This document shows, in pieces, positions 62,417 through 64,000 of a stretch of DNA of 64,000 bases; position 1 is the first letter of the stretch, and the number at the start of each line of letters is the position of its first letter. The stretch lies in the NCBI RefSeq assembly GCF_000016545.1, contig NC_009437.1, positions 1,343,501 to 1,407,500 on the forward strand. Direction: 5' to 3'. Origin of the DNA: Caldicellulosiruptor saccharolyticus DSM 8903 (GTDB taxonomy: Bacteria > Bacillota > Thermoanaerobacteria > Caldicellulosiruptorales > Caldicellulosiruptoraceae). The translations under genes and the position numbers were made by a program. Below the pieces are notes generated by a model, which saw only the letters and a program-made list of their open reading frames with translations, ran no database searches and was not told where the DNA came from.

Positions 62417-62427
62417 TTGTTAAATAT

Positions 62428-62457
62428 AAAAGCCCTAAGAAAGAGGGGCTTTTTTTG
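62428..62457 (+). terminator. tRNA-Lys terminator
   Basis: AAAAGCCC pairs with GGGGCTTTT, followed by seven T; it lies 12 bases past the tRNA. Confidence 0.8.
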
Positions 62458-62524
62458 TTATATATTGAAAAAAAGAGACTTGTGTGATAAAGTTTTATTA
62501 AAAAAAGGAAAGGAAAAGGAAAAG

Positions 62525-64000
62525 GTGCTTGCGAAAATTTTGACATCTTCGTATATGGGGATAAAAGGCTTTGTTGTTACTGTTGAGACTGACATGACAA
62601 ATGGGCTTCCTAATTTTGATATTGTTGGTCTTCCAGATGTTACTATAAAAGAGTCAAAAGAAAGAATAAAAGTTGCTATAAAAAACAGTGGTTTTGACTT
62701 TCCAAACAGGAGAATAATTGTAAATCTTGCCCCTGCCAGCACTAAAAAAGAAGGCTCATCATTTGACTTGCCAATTGCTATTTCAATTCTAAAATCATCT
62801 GAGCAGATTATTCCAAAGCTAAATCCGAACAAAATTGCTATTATTGGTGAACTTTCCTTAGATGGCAGTGTGAAGAGGGTAAATGGTGCGCTTTTGATGA
62901 CAATTGCTGCATTTGAGAATAATGTGAAAAAGATAATTGTGCCATATGAAAATAGAGCTGAGTGTGCAGTTGTAAAAGGAATAGATGTTTATCCTGTTAG
63001 AACATTGAAAGAAGCAATAGAAGTTTTAAATGGATGTGAAGAAATTAAGCCGTATAAAATTGATGTAGATAATCTAAATGCAAATCATTTTACATATGAG
63101 ATTGACTTTAGTGAGGTAAAAGGACAGGAGTATGTAAAAAGAGCAGTTGAAGTTGCTGTTGCTGGTATGCACAATTTACTTTTAATTGGCCCGCCAGGGG
63201 CTGGCAAAACAATGATTGCACAAAGAATACCCACAATTTTGCCCCCTATGACCTTTGAAGAAAGTTTAGAAGTTACAAAGATTTACAGCTGTGCAGGGCT
63301 TTTGAAAGAAGGCGAAGCACTCATACTAAGAAGACCTTTTAGAAGCCCACATCACACCGCTTCCTCAATTGCTATAATCGGTGGAGGTAAGATTCCAAAA
63401 CCAGGTGAGGTTTCTCTTGCACACAATGGAGTATTGTTTTTAGATGAATTTCCAGAGTTTGATAAAAAGACAATTGAGGTTCTTCGCCAACCTCTTGAAG
63501 ATGGGTACATAACAATTTCAAGGGTAAATGCATCAATTGAGTATCCTGCCAAATTTATGCTTGTATGTAGCATGAATCCATGTAAATGTGGCTATTTTCT
63601 CTCGGAAGATCGGGAGTGCACATGCACGCCTACTCAAATCAGGCAATACCTTAGCAAAATCTCCGGACCTATTTTAGACAGAATTGATGTCCAGGTTGAA
63701 GTGAAGGCTGTAAAGCTTGAAAATTTAAATTATTTTTCCTGTAAAGACTCAAGTAGTATGAGAAAAGCAATTGAAAAAGCACGGCAAATTCAGCTTGAAA
63801 GGTTCAAAGGACTTGGGATTTACTATAATTCCCAGATGAAAGGGAACCTTATAAACAAGTTTTGCAAACTTTCTCAAAAAGAAAAAGCCTTGCTTGAGAA
63901 AGCTTATAACAGTTTGAATTTGTCTTTACGAGGGTATTCCAAGATTTTAAAGGTTGCAAGGACAATTGCAGACTTAGAAGAAAGTGAAGAGATTAAAATA
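62525..64000 (+). CDS. comM: ComM/YifB-type Mg-chelatase-like AAA ATPase (3' end outside window)
   Basis: 492 codons to the window edge, from GTG 62525 with a purine-rich AAGGAAAAGGA ahead. The N-terminal Lon-like domain (LPNFDIVGLPDVTIKES) is followed by the P-loop LIGPPGAGKTMIA, Walker B GVLFLDEFPEF and a Mg-chelatase core with CSMNPCKCGYF. In Vibrio and Haemophilus ComM is a helicase for branch migration during transformation; in Firmicutes the role is less certain. About 20 residues are expected to be missing at the end. Confidence 0.92.
   Translation, partial: MLAKILTSSYMGIKGFVVTVETDMTNGLPNFDIVGLPDVTIKESKERIKVAIKNSGFDFPNRRIIVNLAPASTKKEGSSFDLPIAISILKSSEQIIPKLNPNKIAIIGELSLDGSVKRVNGALLMTIAAFENNVKKIIVPYENRAECAVVKGIDVYPVRTLKEAIEVLNGCEEIKPYKIDVDNLNANHFTYEIDFSEVKGQEYVKRAVEVAVAGMHNLLLIGPPGAGKTMIAQRIPTILPPMTFEESLEVTKIYSCAGLLKEGEALILRRPFRSPHHTASSIAIIGGGKIPKPGEVSLAHNGVLFLDEFPEFDKKTIEVLRQPLEDGYITISRVNASIEYPAKFMLVCSMNPCKCGYFLSEDRECTCTPTQIRQYLSKISGPILDRIDVQVEVKAVKLENLNYFSCKDSSSMRKAIEKARQIQLERFKGLGIYYNSQMKGNLINKFCKLSQKEKALLEKAYNSLNLSLRGYSKILKVARTIADLEESEEIKI

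Noticed and set aside
1-64000. CRISPR array
   Set aside because: No regularly spaced repeats of the needed length were seen.

Overview
The window looks like chromosomal DNA of an extremely thermophilic, anaerobic Firmicute, most like Caldicellulosiruptor. The base composition is AT-rich, nearly all genes lie on the + strand with Firmicute neighbourhoods (uvrC-hprK, yabP-yabQ-divIC-yabR, tilS-hpt-ftsH, murA to prs to mfd), TTG and GTG starts are common, and there is a branched-polyamine synthase typical of thermophiles. The genus call is inference from gene content, not from a database match.

Layout. 1-2079: an IS256-family insertion sequence cut by the window edge, then a gene-free stretch with a structured-RNA candidate. 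2.1-12.3 kb: AmmeMemoRadiSam pair, cyclic-di-AMP synthase cdaA with cdaR, uvrC, hprK, a sugar-phosphate isomerase, a PHP phosphoesterase and class II aldolase. 12.4-14.6 kb: ranthipeptide precursor scfA (SCIFF), its radical SAM maturase scfB, and a gamma-carbonic-anhydrase-like protein. 14.7-19.8 kb: secDF, RNase J, ymxH-like gene, nitrilase-like hydrolase. 20-35 kb: murA, walJ-like, rpiB, upp, comEB, glmU, prs, pth, mfd, foldase, tilS, hpt, ftsH. 35-42.5 kb: glnA, spoIIID, mazG, HU, rqcP, yabP, yabQ, divIC, yabR-like, rex, thrC. 42.5-45.7 kb: a magnesium locus with an M-box riboswitch, a second sequence-pairing switch, an MgtE-type cytosolic protein without a pore, and an NRAMP-related transporter. 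45.7-56.4 kb: tRNA-Ser, fhs, an alpha-oxoamine synthase with a zinc dehydrogenase, a LacI regulator with an esterase, a very small SpoVM gene, rpmB, bpsA and truD. 56.4-62.4 kb: an accessory island among tRNA-His, tRNA-Gln and tRNA-Lys holding a frameshifted acetyltransferase, a secreted cysteine protease pair and an mntA-hepT toxin-antitoxin module. The right edge holds a partial comM-like AAA ATPase gene.

Two places stand out. First, hepT is split by a TnpB-only IS200/IS605 element (60452-61922). Joining the flanks exactly at the predicted cleavage sites TTAC and TCAA restores a 142-codon hepT frame. The element carries the IS608-type guide tetranucleotides next to both end hairpins, TnpB keeps its catalytic residues, and the predicted omega RNA would be guided to the uninterrupted hepT allele. 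Second, between the M-box terminator and the mgtE-like gene a 13-14-base segment occurs three times as A, B (reverse complement) and C, with C containing the Shine-Dalgarno sequence. Segment A lies inside a short leader reading frame, so leader translation could decide whether mgtE is translated.

Three genes whose Bacillus homologues belong to the mother-cell sporulation programme (spoIIID, yabP, spoVM) are each preceded by a SigE-like promoter with the same 14-base spacing, which is notable in a genus usually described as non-sporulating.
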